Below, piece by piece: positions 24,977-32,985 of a stretch of DNA of 64,000 nucleotides (positions are counted from its first letter, which is position 1; the number at the start of each line of letters is the position of its first letter). This DNA comes from Gammaproteobacteria bacterium (GTDB taxonomy: Bacteria; Pseudomonadota; Gammaproteobacteria; Pseudomonadales; Cellvibrionaceae): positions 44,542 to 108,541 of the forward strand of contig JAGKWY010000027.1 of the NCBI GenBank assembly GCA_021151625.1, in the 5' to 3' direction. The notes under the pieces are model-generated. The model worked only from the letters and a program-made list of their open reading frames with translations, had not been told where the DNA came from and did no database searches. Position numbers and translations under genes: made by a program.

Positions 24977-25354
24977 CTAGAAATCAAAAATTTCGCTGAG
25001 GATAGATTTCTTTTTATAGGGCTTGCCGTAGTGACCACCGTAATTGTGATGTTTGTGGTCATCATCATAATGCTTGCGCTGCTCTTTATAGTGATGTTCC
25101 TGAGGACGGTAATGCTGTTCCTGCTGTTGTGGGCGATAAGGCTGCTCTTGGTAGCCGCGCGCAGGTTCCGGTTGGGGTTGTTGGGCAGGTGCGGCATCTT
25201 CTTGCGCGCGCTCGATTAATTTATCCAGCTCGCCGCGATCCAGCCATACACCACGGCATTTTGGGCAATAATCGATTTCAATGCCCGAGCGTTCGGAAAT
25301 GAGCAGGTGGGGGCGTTCAGGGGATTCGTAACAGCTGGGGTTAGGGCAATGCAT
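24977..25354 (-). CDS. zinc-ribbon (zf-TFIIB) protein with His/Gln-rich tail
   Basis: The start at 25354 (MHCPNPSCYES) has GGAG seven bases upstream; an earlier in-frame ATG at 25408 has none. The 125-residue protein opens with a zinc ribbon of the zf-TFIIB type: CPNPSC, then EIDYCPKCRGVWLDRGELDKLIE. The rest is low-complexity: a Pro/Gln-rich part (residues about 55-80) and a His/Tyr/Lys-rich part (EHHYKEQRKHYDDDHKHH, about 85-102) before a short FDF end. The family is common in proteobacteria; the function is unknown. The His-rich part could bind metal. Confidence 0.82.
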   Translation of the reverse strand: MHCPNPSCYESPERPHLLISERSGIEIDYCPKCRGVWLDRGELDKLIERAQEDAAPAQQPQPEPARGYQEQPYRPQQQEQHYRPQEHHYKEQRKHYDDDHKHHNYGGHYGKPYKKKSILSEIFDF

Positions 25355-25413
25355 AATATGTCTCCGATGTGTGCGTGTCATAAATATAAAAACGCAACGA
25401 CCGGGCACGCGAA

Positions 25414-25461
25414 ACCTTTGTCATTGCGACAAAGGTCTCGTTCACAAATGCTGGGCATTTG
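25414..25461. other. two adjacent perfect hairpins in an intergenic region
   Basis: ACCTTTGTC (25414-25422) pairs with GACAAAGGT (25428-25436), and CAAATGC (25445-25451) pairs with GCATTTG (25455-25461). The loops are five and three bases. Neither has a T-tract, so they are not obvious terminators. They lie between two minus-strand genes and may be RNA structure in the leader of the zinc-ribbon gene. Confidence 0.4.
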
Positions 25462-25566
25462 CCTGCGGTGCCGGAGCTGATGGTTTGCATAGCTCGTGAT
25501 GACGACATCCGCAGCGGGAACTACTCCCCTTCAGTAGGCGGATTTTTCAGCAATGCGCCCGGCTTG

Positions 25567-25971
25567 TCAACCCGCTTCGGTTTTGGCAGCTTTTTTGGTG
25601 GTTTTTGCGGGCTTGGCATCAGCCGCTTTGGGTTTTGCCTCTGCTGCCTTGGGTTCTACTGCTTTTGCCTTTGGTTTGGCTTTGGCCTTGGCTGGAGCTG
25701 AAGCCTGGCGGGTTTTTGCGATGGCGAGGTATTTAACCCAGGCTTGCTCGATGGGGCTTTTGGGGGCGCTTTGGTTGGCGATAACTTTGAGGATATGTTG
25801 GTCGTCAGAGGTGGGGTCGGAAACTTCTTCCTGCATCAGGGCGTTAATCAGGACTCCGTGTTTGCGTATCAACCTTGCTTGTACATCGGATAACCCCCCT
25901 TTTTCAAACCCTTCGGGGAAATTCACTGCATCCTGGAATGTTTGTTTCAGGTAATGATCACGCGGCAACAT
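25567..25971 (-). CDS. DUF413/MaoP-like protein with histone H1-like tail
   Basis: The 134-residue protein matches DUF413 (YifE/MaoP) in its first 90 residues: FQDAVNFPEGFEKGGLSDVQARLIRKHG, LINALMQEEVSDPTSDD and PIEQAWVKYLAIAKT. MaoP of E. coli binds the chromosome with a DNA site and affects macrodomain organisation. The last 45 residues are unlike that protein: they are almost only Ala, Lys and Pro (AKAKAKPKAKAVEPKAAEA), as in histone H1-like tails of some bacterial DNA-binding proteins. This suggests DNA association. Base use in the tail is repetitive, so the length may vary between strains. The family match is made by eye. Confidence 0.65.
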   Translation of the reverse strand: MLPRDHYLKQTFQDAVNFPEGFEKGGLSDVQARLIRKHGVLINALMQEEVSDPTSDDQHILKVIANQSAPKSPIEQAWVKYLAIAKTRQASAPAKAKAKPKAKAVEPKAAEAKPKAADAKPAKTTKKAAKTEAG

Positions 25972-26225
25972 AGGGTATCTCCATTATTAGTATGCGCTAT
26001 CGGATTTCGGGTGCCTGCAGATTGCTATGTCCCTGTTTGGGCAGTCTGGAGGATTTACCTGCGATCCGGCTCTTGTTGTTATAGCGCTGGAATAGCCTTC
26101 CAGCCAAAAGTTGCTGCCGAATTTAATCTGTTTTTGTGACACTGTATAGAGCTTAAATTGCCCTGAGTGGCGGTTTTATCAGCTGGTTGCCGCCAATTAA
26201 CCCGCCATGAACAAATTGCGGGCAT
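25972..26225. other. intergenic region without recognised gene
   Basis: The 254 bases between the DUF413 gene and the rpsT terminator hold the promoter and ribosome-binding site of the DUF413 gene (TGGAGAT just upstream of its ATG on the minus strand). No other gene, repeat or RNA was recognised. Confidence 0.5.
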
Positions 26226-26253
26226 AAAAAAACCGGCCTTAGCCGGTTTTTTT
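26226..26253 (-). terminator. Rho-independent terminator of rpsT
   Basis: AAAAAACCGGC / GCCGGTTTTTTT with a CTTA-type loop, 21 bases after the rpsT stop. It is symmetrical with A and T runs on both sides and can act in both directions. Confidence 0.88.
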
Positions 26254-26273
26254 GTACTGAACGTCTGGTGCAA

Positions 26274-26540
26274 TTAAGCAGCCAGCGCCTTTACTTTAGC
26301 GTTCAAACGGCTCTTATGACGAGCTGCTTTGTTCTTGTGGATCAAGCCCTTGTCGGCGATACGATCAATCACAGAAACTGCAGTTACATAAGCAGCTTGC
26401 GCAGCAACTTTGTCGCCAGTAGCGATAGCAGCCAGCACTTTCTTGAGGTAAGTACGCCCCATAGAGCGCATGCTTGCGTTGTGCTTGCGAGCTTTTTCAT
26501 TCTGACGCGCGCGTTTTTTAGCTTGGGGTGTATTTGCCAC
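26274..26540 (-). CDS. rpsT: 30S ribosomal protein S20
   Basis: S20 binds 16S rRNA early in assembly of the small subunit. The GTG start at 26540 is chosen because it gives the normal N-terminus (ANTPQAKKRARQNEKARKHNAS) and has AGGAG seven bases upstream; the longer open frame to 26570 adds residues not seen in the family. At 88 residues the length is standard, and SMGRTYLKKV, DRIADKGLIHKNKAARHKSRLNAKVKAL are as expected. It is divergent from the large hydrolase gene and separated from it by only 67 bases. Confidence 0.97.
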   Translation of the reverse strand: MANTPQAKKRARQNEKARKHNASMRSMGRTYLKKVLAAIATGDKVAAQAAYVTAVSVIDRIADKGLIHKNKAARHKSRLNAKVKALAA

Positions 26541-26607
26541 CTTAGTGCTCCTATATATAAATTCGAGCAACTTATAAAGATAACAAGCCTTACGGAGTGC
26601 TCCCGCG

Positions 26608-29415
26608 ATGAAATCAGCCGCTTTTGATGATCGATTGAACTATGGTCGACTGGTTTATGGTCTGGCCCTTTGCTGCTGCAGCTTGCTGGTCGCCTGCGGT
26701 AGCGGCGGAGGCGGCAGTAAAGGCTCTGGCGGGCCTGCCTCGGTGGCTGCCAGCTCAAAAGCGTTAAGTTCAGCCGCGATTAGTACATCAACCTCATCAT
26801 CCCTTGCCTCGGTTGCGCAAAGTTCCAGTCTGGCGGCGACAGCCAACCAAATGGTGCCCTTTGTGTTGCCTTTTGACGATACGGCTAGCGGTGTTACCCA
26901 AATGGGCGACTTGTTGAACCATAAGCCTGCCGGCAAGTTCGGAGCGATTAAGGTCGATGGGCAAGCGCATTTTGTGGTGGGGCAGGAGCGCATCCGTTTC
27001 CTGGGTGTGAATATCACCGCCAGTTCCACCCTTACGGCCAAGGCTAATGCTGAAAAAGTTGCTGGGCGTCTGGCCAAGTTTGGTGTGAACCTGGTGCGCT
27101 TCCATCATATGGATAATAACTTCGGAGCTAAAAGCATTATCAATTATGCAACGGGCAATAGTCGCTCGCTGGATGCGGATAACCTCGACAAGCTGGATTA
27201 TTTTATCCACCAGTTAAAACTCAATGGTGTTTACTCCAATATCAATTTAATTAACTCACGTGAGTTTTCTGCCGCTGATGGTTTGCCTGCAGACATTAGC
27301 CAGCTCAACTGGAAGCAGCGCCATGTGCTGGGCTATGTATCCCCGGCATTTCGCACTCTGGAAAAAGAATTTGCGACGCAATTACTAACCCATAAAAACC
27401 CTTACACGGGCCTGACCTATGCGGAAGACCCTGCAATTGCTTTTGTGGAAATCAATAACGAGAACGGAATTTTCCAGCAGTATTACGATGGCTCCATCGA
27501 TAAATGGCCGCAAGTATTTAGCGCGATGATGAACGAGCGCTGGAATAACTGGCTTGCAGACAAATACGCATCAACTGCTTTATTGGAAGCGGGTTGGGGC
27601 GCGCTTGATCAGCCTCTGGGTGCAGAAAAATTGGCGAATAATAATTTCGCCAACGGGACTAATGGTTGGAATGTCGAGCAGCACGATACTGCAAAAGTTA
27701 CCGCAACGGCGGGTAGTTTTGATGGCCGTAGCGGTGTGGAGTTAAAAGTCACGCAAGCGGGATCGGCGAGTTGGAATGTGCAGTTAAACCAGGGCAATCT
27801 CGCTATCGTAAAAGACCAGCTGTACACCCTTGGTTTTTGGGGCAAAGCGGATACCGCTCGCCCGCTCGGCGTTGCTGTGGGGCTTGCTTATGATCCCTGG
27901 TCGACATTGGTGGAGCGCAATTACTCGTTGACTAGTGGTTGGCAATATTTTGAAACCAGTTTTATCGCCAGTCAGAGCGATAACAATGTACGCATCAACT
28001 TCAATGGTTTTGGTACCCAGTTGGCGACGGTTTATCTCGGCGATGTCAGTTTTAAAGTGGGCGGCAGTATTGGCAAGTTGCCTGCGGGGCAAACGCTGGA
28101 GGCAAGAAATATTGGCAACAATTTGCGTTCGGCCGGTTACACCAGCGGGCGCGAAAAAGATTGGGCTGATTTTTTGCGTGCGCTGGAAACTGCCTATTGG
28201 GCGGATATGAAAAGCCACATAAAAACCACCATTGGTTTTAGCGGTTTAGTGACTGGCACGGCGATTATGAATACACCGCCGGGCACCCATAAACAATTTG
28301 ATTTTGCTGATGCCCATGCCTACTGGCAGCACCCGGTATTCCCAACGGCGGATTGGGATGCGGTGAATTGGGCAGTGGAAAACCAATCCATGGTAAACAC
28401 CTTTAGCAATACGCTGACAGCATTGGCGAAGCAGCGCATCCATGGTTTGCCATTTACTATTTCTGAATACCAGCATTCATCGCCCAATAGTTACGGTAGT
28501 GAAGGCCCATTGTTGGTTGCTGCCTACGGGGCATTACAAGATTGGGATGGAATTATGATGTTCGCCTATGATTCCGGGCCCAACGACAATTGGGATCAGG
28601 GATATTTCAGTGATTTCTTCAGCATGAATGCGCACCCAACCAAAATGGCAAACATGTTGATCGCGGCCAATATTTTCCGTCGCGGTGATGTGGCGGCGGC
28701 GCAAGCTCAGTTGCTAATGAATTTTGATCCTGCTACAGAATTGAGTGTATTGGCGAGTAAAGGTGGAGCCTGGAATGTGGCCAACGGCTCGCATCTAAAT
28801 GTGCCTAACGATGTTCCGCTCACCAAACGTTTTGCGTTGGATGTGAGTGCAAGCCCGCAAGGCCAAAGTGCGGCGCCGGCGGCGAGCAACCAAACCCAAT
28901 TGGCTTCGGATACCAGTGAGCTGGTGTGGAATCTCTCGCAGGCAAACAGCGGGTTGGTAACGGTGAACACCACGAAAACCAAAGTGCTGATCGGCTTTAT
29001 CAATAATCGCGCGCTTGCGCTGGGGAATGTCAGTATCAAAGTGGCGGCGACTACGAATAACTGGGCAACCGTTTCGCTGACGGCGCAGCAAGGCAGTTTT
29101 GCAGATACCAACGGTGCGGCCAAAATTCTGGTGGTTACCACTGGCAATGCAGAGAACACCAATATGCAATGGAAAAGTGCGGCGAAAAATTCGCTGGGTA
29201 CTAACTGGGGAACCAGTCCTACACGTGTGGAAGTAATTCCAGTCACGCTGGACTTGCCCTACGCCAGCGCGCGCACCAAAGCCTGGGTTCTTGATGAAAC
29301 CGGTCAGCGCAAAACCGAATTGACAGTGGGTGATAACGCAGGAAAAGCACAGTTGGTTTTGAATGGTGCAACCGCCAGTCTTTGGTATGAGATAGAAGTG
29401 ACTGCGGCGAATTGA
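26608..29415 (+). CDS. lipoprotein glycoside hydrolase of clan GH-A type with inserted carbohydrate-binding module
   Basis: The 935-residue protein has a lipoprotein signal (LALCCCSLLVAC, Cys about 31), a Gly/Ser-rich linker (about 32-75) and a (beta/alpha)8-type catalytic domain. VDGQAHFVVGQERIRFLGVN and LAKFGVNLVRFHHMDNNF open the barrel; FVEINNENGIF (about 271-281) provides the NE acid/base and FTISEYQHSSPN (about 621-632) the likely nucleophile Glu. A CBM4/9-like beta-sandwich sits inside the barrel sequence (about 345-490: NNNFANGTNGWNVEQHDT, TLGFWGKADTARPLGVAVG, GWQYFETSF). The last 230 residues are a beta-rich domain. The family could not be assigned; substrate is probably a plant or algal polysaccharide. 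The linker style is typical of Cellvibrio enzymes. Confidence 0.75.
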   Translation: MKSAAFDDRLNYGRLVYGLALCCCSLLVACGSGGGGSKGSGGPASVAASSKALSSAAISTSTSSSLASVAQSSSLAATANQMVPFVLPFDDTASGVTQMGDLLNHKPAGKFGAIKVDGQAHFVVGQERIRFLGVNITASSTLTAKANAEKVAGRLAKFGVNLVRFHHMDNNFGAKSIINYATGNSRSLDADNLDKLDYFIHQLKLNGVYSNINLINSREFSAADGLPADISQLNWKQRHVLGYVSPAFRTLEKEFATQLLTHKNPYTGLTYAEDPAIAFVEINNENGIFQQYYDGSIDKWPQVFSAMMNERWNNWLADKYASTALLEAGWGALDQPLGAEKLANNNFANGTNGWNVEQHDTAKVTATAGSFDGRSGVELKVTQAGSASWNVQLNQGNLAIVKDQLYTLGFWGKADTARPLGVAVGLAYDPWSTLVERNYSLTSGWQYFETSFIASQSDNNVRINFNGFGTQLATVYLGDVSFKVGGSIGKLPAGQTLEARNIGNNLRSAGYTSGREKDWADFLRALETAYWADMKSHIKTTIGFSGLVTGTAIMNTPPGTHKQFDFADAHAYWQHPVFPTADWDAVNWAVENQSMVNTFSNTLTALAKQRIHGLPFTISEYQHSSPNSYGSEGPLLVAAYGALQDWDGIMMFAYDSGPNDNWDQGYFSDFFSMNAHPTKMANMLIAANIFRRGDVAAAQAQLLMNFDPATELSVLASKGGAWNVANGSHLNVPNDVPLTKRFALDVSASPQGQSAAPAASNQTQLASDTSELVWNLSQANSGLVTVNTTKTKVLIGFINNRALALGNVSIKVAATTNNWATVSLTAQQGSFADTNGAAKILVVTTGNAENTNMQWKSAAKNSLGTNWGTSPTRVEVIPVTLDLPYASARTKAWVLDETGQRKTELTVGDNAGKAQLVLNGATASLWYEIEVTAAN

Positions 29416-29619
29416 TGTTGCAACCCGGCACTTACACTGGCCGCAGGCAAATTGCCCGCAGCCAGTCGCCGCTAGCGACAATTAACAACTAGCCATGACA
29501 ATTAGCAATTATGACTATTTCTTCTAAGGTATTTCTTTCCCGTTCTGTGGCGCGATAAAACCTGTTTGCCGTGATAATATTCATCCCTGAGCCAAGCCCA
29601 AAAGTGCCGGGGATGCTGC

Positions 29620-31452
29620 GTGACTGACTCCGATAATTCCAACAAGACCCAGATTCGTGTCGATCTCGCTACGGGTGCAACCCGCGTGGCCGAAACGGCT
29701 GCGCCCACAAGTTCGGTTGCCGATCAATCAACCCAAATTACCCGCTACTCGGCTTCCCACAACCACTCGGCTGGTTTTGCGCGCGCGCGCGAATTGGTGG
29801 AGCAGTCGCACACGGGCAAAGGCCTGCTACTTAAGAAACGCTTTCTGCTGGAAGATGTGTTGGGGCATGGCGGTATGGGTACCGTCTATAAAACTCGCGA
29901 TTTGCGCAAAGTCGAAGCGGAAGATCCCAATCCCTACATTGCCACCAAAGTATTGAACCAGGATTTCAAAGATCACCCCGATGCCTTCGTCACCCTGCAA
30001 CAGGAAACGGCCAAATCCCAAACTCTGGCACATCCGAATATTGTGACCGTGCACGATTTTGACCGCGATGGCGATACCTTATTTATGACCATGGAGTTAC
30101 TCGAAGGTCAGCCGCTCGATCAATTAATAAAAACGCAACGCAACAAAGGTATACCCAAGGAGCAGGTGTGGAAAATCACCCGCGATCTTTGCGCAGCATT
30201 GGCTTACGCGCACCAGCGACAATTTATTCACGCGGATTTCAAGCCGGGCAATATTTTTGTCGCTCCCGATGACAGTGCCAAGGTGCTAGACTTTGGTATT
30301 GCGCGCGCGGCTAATCGCGAAGCGCAAAAGCATAAATTCGATGCAGGTCAGCTGGGTGCATTAACGCCGGCCTATGCCACGATTGAAATGGTCAAAGATG
30401 AGCCGCTCGCATTTACTGATGATGTTTATGCACTGGCTTGTGTAATCTATGAAATGTTGGCAGGGCGTCACCCCTACAATAATCGCTCGGCACTGCAGGC
30501 CTATGAGCACAAAATGCAGCCCAAGCGTTTGGACAGTTTAAGTTCGCGCGAGTGGAAAGCGTTACACCGTGGCCTCGCATTAGTAAAATCCGAGCGCTAT
30601 GCGAATATTGCACAATTTGCCGATGAGTTATTTCCCAGGCGCAATCCGGTGTTGTTGAGCGGTGCTGTCGGTTTTGCCTTGGTATCGCTGCTGGGAGCAG
30701 GCTGGTTTGCTTACAGCCAACATCAGGCGCAGCAAAAGGTTCAGGCCACTATTGCTGAAAAGGTTGCAGCGGCCCAGCGCTGTTTTGCGGAAGAAAATTT
30801 TGAGTGCGCGATTGAACACAGTCTGGTGGCAACCAATCTCGATCCGGGCAATACCCTTGCCAGTCAACTGCTGGCAAGTGCGCAGCGCGCCAAAGAGCTG
30901 CGTGCCAACGATGAAAAAATTAACGAGTTGATTGCTGAAGCAAAAAACTGTTTGCAGCAGCAAGATCTGGATTGTGCAGCATTGTTTTTACAAAAGGCGG
31001 AAGCCATAGGTGCGCATAATTCGCAGGTGGTGAGTTTTCATGAAGCCCTGAGTGTGGCGCGTGCGCAGCAGGCGCAATCGGCAGCGCAAAAACAGCAGGA
31101 AATTACTACAGCTCTGGCACACGCACAAACTTGTTTATCCGCGCGGGATTATTCATGTGCGGTTAATTCAGCCAATCGTATTTTGGAGCTTGACCCTGCC
31201 AATGCCCAGGCTATAGAAGTTAAACAGACAGCGTCATTGGCGCAGGAGCAGGCCAGTGCTCTGACTGGAAAAGTCAACCGCTTGATGGCTGATGCACAGA
31301 GCTGTATGGATAAGAAAAATTATTCCTGTGCAATTGCCAAAGCGGAGTCGGTATTGGAGTTGGACACCAGTTACCAGCCAGCGACGGCATTAAAAAATCG
31401 CGCACAGGAAACCCAGCGAAAATTAAAAGAATCAGGTTTTACTATTAAATAA
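29620..31452 (+). CDS. membrane Ser/Thr protein kinase with periplasmic Cys-paired TPR-like repeats
   Basis: The 610-residue protein starts with GTG at 29620. A kinase domain spans about residues 75-340: LGHGGMGTVYK (Gly loop), IATKVLN (Lys), FIHADFKPGNIFV (catalytic loop, non-RD), LDFGIARA (DFG) and DDVYALACVIYEMLAGRHPY. One membrane segment follows (LLSGAVGFALVSLLGAGWFAYS, about 347-368). The outside part (about 380-600) has four units, each with a Cys-x7-Cys pair: CFAEENFEC, CLQQQDLDC, CLSARDYSC and CMDKKNYSC, each followed by a helix ending in LDP-like turns, as in TPRs. The kinase should be active. The repeats may sense an envelope signal or bind a partner, possibly the protein of the next gene. 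Confidence 0.87.
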   Translation: MTDSDNSNKTQIRVDLATGATRVAETAAPTSSVADQSTQITRYSASHNHSAGFARARELVEQSHTGKGLLLKKRFLLEDVLGHGGMGTVYKTRDLRKVEAEDPNPYIATKVLNQDFKDHPDAFVTLQQETAKSQTLAHPNIVTVHDFDRDGDTLFMTMELLEGQPLDQLIKTQRNKGIPKEQVWKITRDLCAALAYAHQRQFIHADFKPGNIFVAPDDSAKVLDFGIARAANREAQKHKFDAGQLGALTPAYATIEMVKDEPLAFTDDVYALACVIYEMLAGRHPYNNRSALQAYEHKMQPKRLDSLSSREWKALHRGLALVKSERYANIAQFADELFPRRNPVLLSGAVGFALVSLLGAGWFAYSQHQAQQKVQATIAEKVAAAQRCFAEENFECAIEHSLVATNLDPGNTLASQLLASAQRAKELRANDEKINELIAEAKNCLQQQDLDCAALFLQKAEAIGAHNSQVVSFHEALSVARAQQAQSAAQKQQEITTALAHAQTCLSARDYSCAVNSANRILELDPANAQAIEVKQTASLAQEQASALTGKVNRLMADAQSCMDKKNYSCAIAKAESVLELDTSYQPATALKNRAQETQRKLKESGFTIK

Positions 31453-31514
31453 TTCCTGGTTACTGCTAAATAACATCTGTGTACTATTCAGTAACTCATT
31501 TGGGGGCGAGCACC

Positions 31515-32195
31515 ATGAAGTCCAAAATTATAATTGCCATTCTTTCTCTTTCATTGATTACACCGGTTCAAGCCTTTAATTTAGGTGATCTGAAAGATAA
31601 TATTGATCGTTCCTACAAATGCAAAAGCGGTGATCAAGGCTGTAAAAATCGCGAGCGATTAAAAGCGGCAGCGCGTGTTGCGGCGGTTGCTGTAGCGGTG
31701 ACTTTGATTACTAAAATGATTATCAAGCATCGCTCTGAGCGTATCGCCAAAGAAGAGCAAGTTGCCGAAGAATACAAGGCCAAAAACCAGAATTTACCCG
31801 CAGAGCCAGTGGCGACTGAATATCAAACCAAAACTCTGCCGGGCAATGTGGTGGCGCCGGGCCAGGAAGTGATTATTCAATCGGATATAGTGGTAGTGCC
31901 TGGTACGCGCCAGAAAACTGCTTTGATCGAAGAACGCATTGCGATTTACGACAATGAAGATAACACCAAGGAATTAAAAAATTTTACCAAGCCGGTGAAT
32001 GAAAACACCAAAGCAGGCGGGCGCTACAAAAATGAATTTACCTTCACCCTGCCAGAAGGTTTACCACAAGGGGTGTATCCGATTAAAACCGAGTTGTTAT
32101 TGAATGGCGAAGTAGTGGAGACCGCGAATAACGATATTCAATTGGTGTTGCAAGTTGATAGTCGTGGTAATCACCAGTTGGTGGCGATGAATTGA
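31515..32195 (+). CDS. exported protein of unknown function, downstream of the kinase
   Basis: The ATG at 31515 (MKSKIIIAIL) is preferred over an upstream in-frame start because it follows GGGGGCGAG and begins a good signal peptide (IIAILSLSLITPVQA, cleavage near residue 20). The 226-residue protein has a Cys pair early in the mature part (YKCKSGDQGCKNRERL), a hydrophobic Ala/Val segment (ARVAAVAVAVTLITKMI, about 55-72) that may span the membrane, a charged helix, and a beta-rich C-terminal domain (about 100-226: ALIEERIAIYDNEDN, NEFTFTLPEGLPQGVYPIKTEL) resembling an immunoglobulin-like fold. It lies 62 bases after the kinase, so probably the same operon. I do not recognise the family. Confidence 0.7.
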   Translation: MKSKIIIAILSLSLITPVQAFNLGDLKDNIDRSYKCKSGDQGCKNRERLKAAARVAAVAVAVTLITKMIIKHRSERIAKEEQVAEEYKAKNQNLPAEPVATEYQTKTLPGNVVAPGQEVIIQSDIVVVPGTRQKTALIEERIAIYDNEDNTKELKNFTKPVNENTKAGGRYKNEFTFTLPEGLPQGVYPIKTELLLNGEVVETANNDIQLVLQVDSRGNHQLVAMN

Positions 32196-32228
32196 TTCAA
32201 TAAAAATTGATATTAATTTGAAAAGATT

Positions 32229-32295
32229 TAAGTCGTAATAAATCAGGTCGAGATAGATCAGGATACAATAAATCAGGGCGCGATAAATTGCGCCC
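32229..32295. repeat. short repeats and hairpin between convergent genes
   Basis: ATAAATCAGG-type units recur at about 32239, 32253 (AGATCAGG), 32268 and end with a GGGCGC / GCGCCC hairpin (32276-32281, 32290-32295). The hairpin has no T-tract but lies just before the murU stop and could act as a terminator for either gene. The repeats look like local duplications. Confidence 0.45.
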
Positions 32296-32985
32296 CTACA
32301 CAGATAAATAATCTTCGAGTTCTTGCAGCCGCTCCGGGGTGCCTACATCACTCCAGTGTCCGAGGTGGACTTGCCCGCTTAATTTCTGTTGGGTAATGGC
32401 GTGGCGAAAGCACTCTACCAATGGAAATTTTTCGCGTTTGTTAGGGTAGTGAGCTACCAATTCCGGTTTCAATAAACTGATGCCGGCAAATGTAAAACGC
32501 TGCGGATGATTTTTTTGCGCGTCTTCCAGTAATAAACCTGCATCACTCAAGGCAAAATCGCCCAGTGGATGAAACTGGGGGTTGGGTACCAATAGCAAAT
32601 GCCCCAACTGCGAGGAATTTAATTGCCGCGTAATCAATTTGCTAAATTCCAGATCGCACCAGACGTCACCATTAATTAATAAAAACGCTTCATTGCCCAG
32701 TAAATCCAGCGCTTGCAATATTGCTCCGCCAGTTTCCAGCGGTTCCGGTTCCTGCGAATACTGGATCTGCAAATTCCAGCGCTCGCCGCTGCCGAGCTTG
32801 GTGCGAATTTTTTCACCCAGATAGGCCAGGTTGATAATCACTTCGCGAATACCCGCGCGCTGCAAATTTTCCAGATGATATTCAATGAGTGGTTTGTTGT
32901 TGGCGCAGAGTAATGGCTTGGGGGTGTGATCTGTTAGCGGGCGCATGCGATTACCCAAACCGGCGGCAAGGATCATGGCTTTCAT
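32296..32985 (-). CDS. murU: N-acetylmuramate-1-phosphate uridylyltransferase MurU
   Basis: MurU converts MurNAc-1-phosphate to UDP-MurNAc in the cell-wall sugar recycling route described in Pseudomonas putida. The 229-residue protein from ATG 32985 has the nucleotidyltransferase start MKAMILAAGLGNRMRPLTD with TPKPLL, NYHLEN-like IEYHLENLQRAGIREVIINLAYLG, and FLLINGDVWCDLEF (metal-binding Asp). A longer open frame to 33063 would overlap the kinase gene. The start overlaps the amgK stop by four bases (ATGA), so the pair is translationally coupled. The AmgK neighbour distinguishes it from other sugar-phosphate nucleotidyltransferases. Confidence 0.9.
   Translation of the reverse strand: MKAMILAAGLGNRMRPLTDHTPKPLLCANNKPLIEYHLENLQRAGIREVIINLAYLGEKIRTKLGSGERWNLQIQYSQEPEPLETGGAILQALDLLGNEAFLLINGDVWCDLEFSKLITRQLNSSQLGHLLLVPNPQFHPLGDFALSDAGLLLEDAQKNHPQRFTFAGISLLKPELVAHYPNKREKFPLVECFRHAITQQKLSGQVHLGHWSDVGTPERLQELEDYLSV

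Noticed and set aside
26541..26570. Upstream start for rpsT
   Set aside because: S20 proteins begin at the ANTPQAKK segment; GTG 26540 has AGGAG at the right distance.
28795..29481. 228-codon frame antisense to the hydrolase
   Set aside because: Shadow frame; no start signal and no domain features.
31459..31497. GTTACTG/CAGTAAC hairpin after the kinase gene as a terminator
   Set aside because: The stem is short, the loop long (25 bases), and there is no T-tract.
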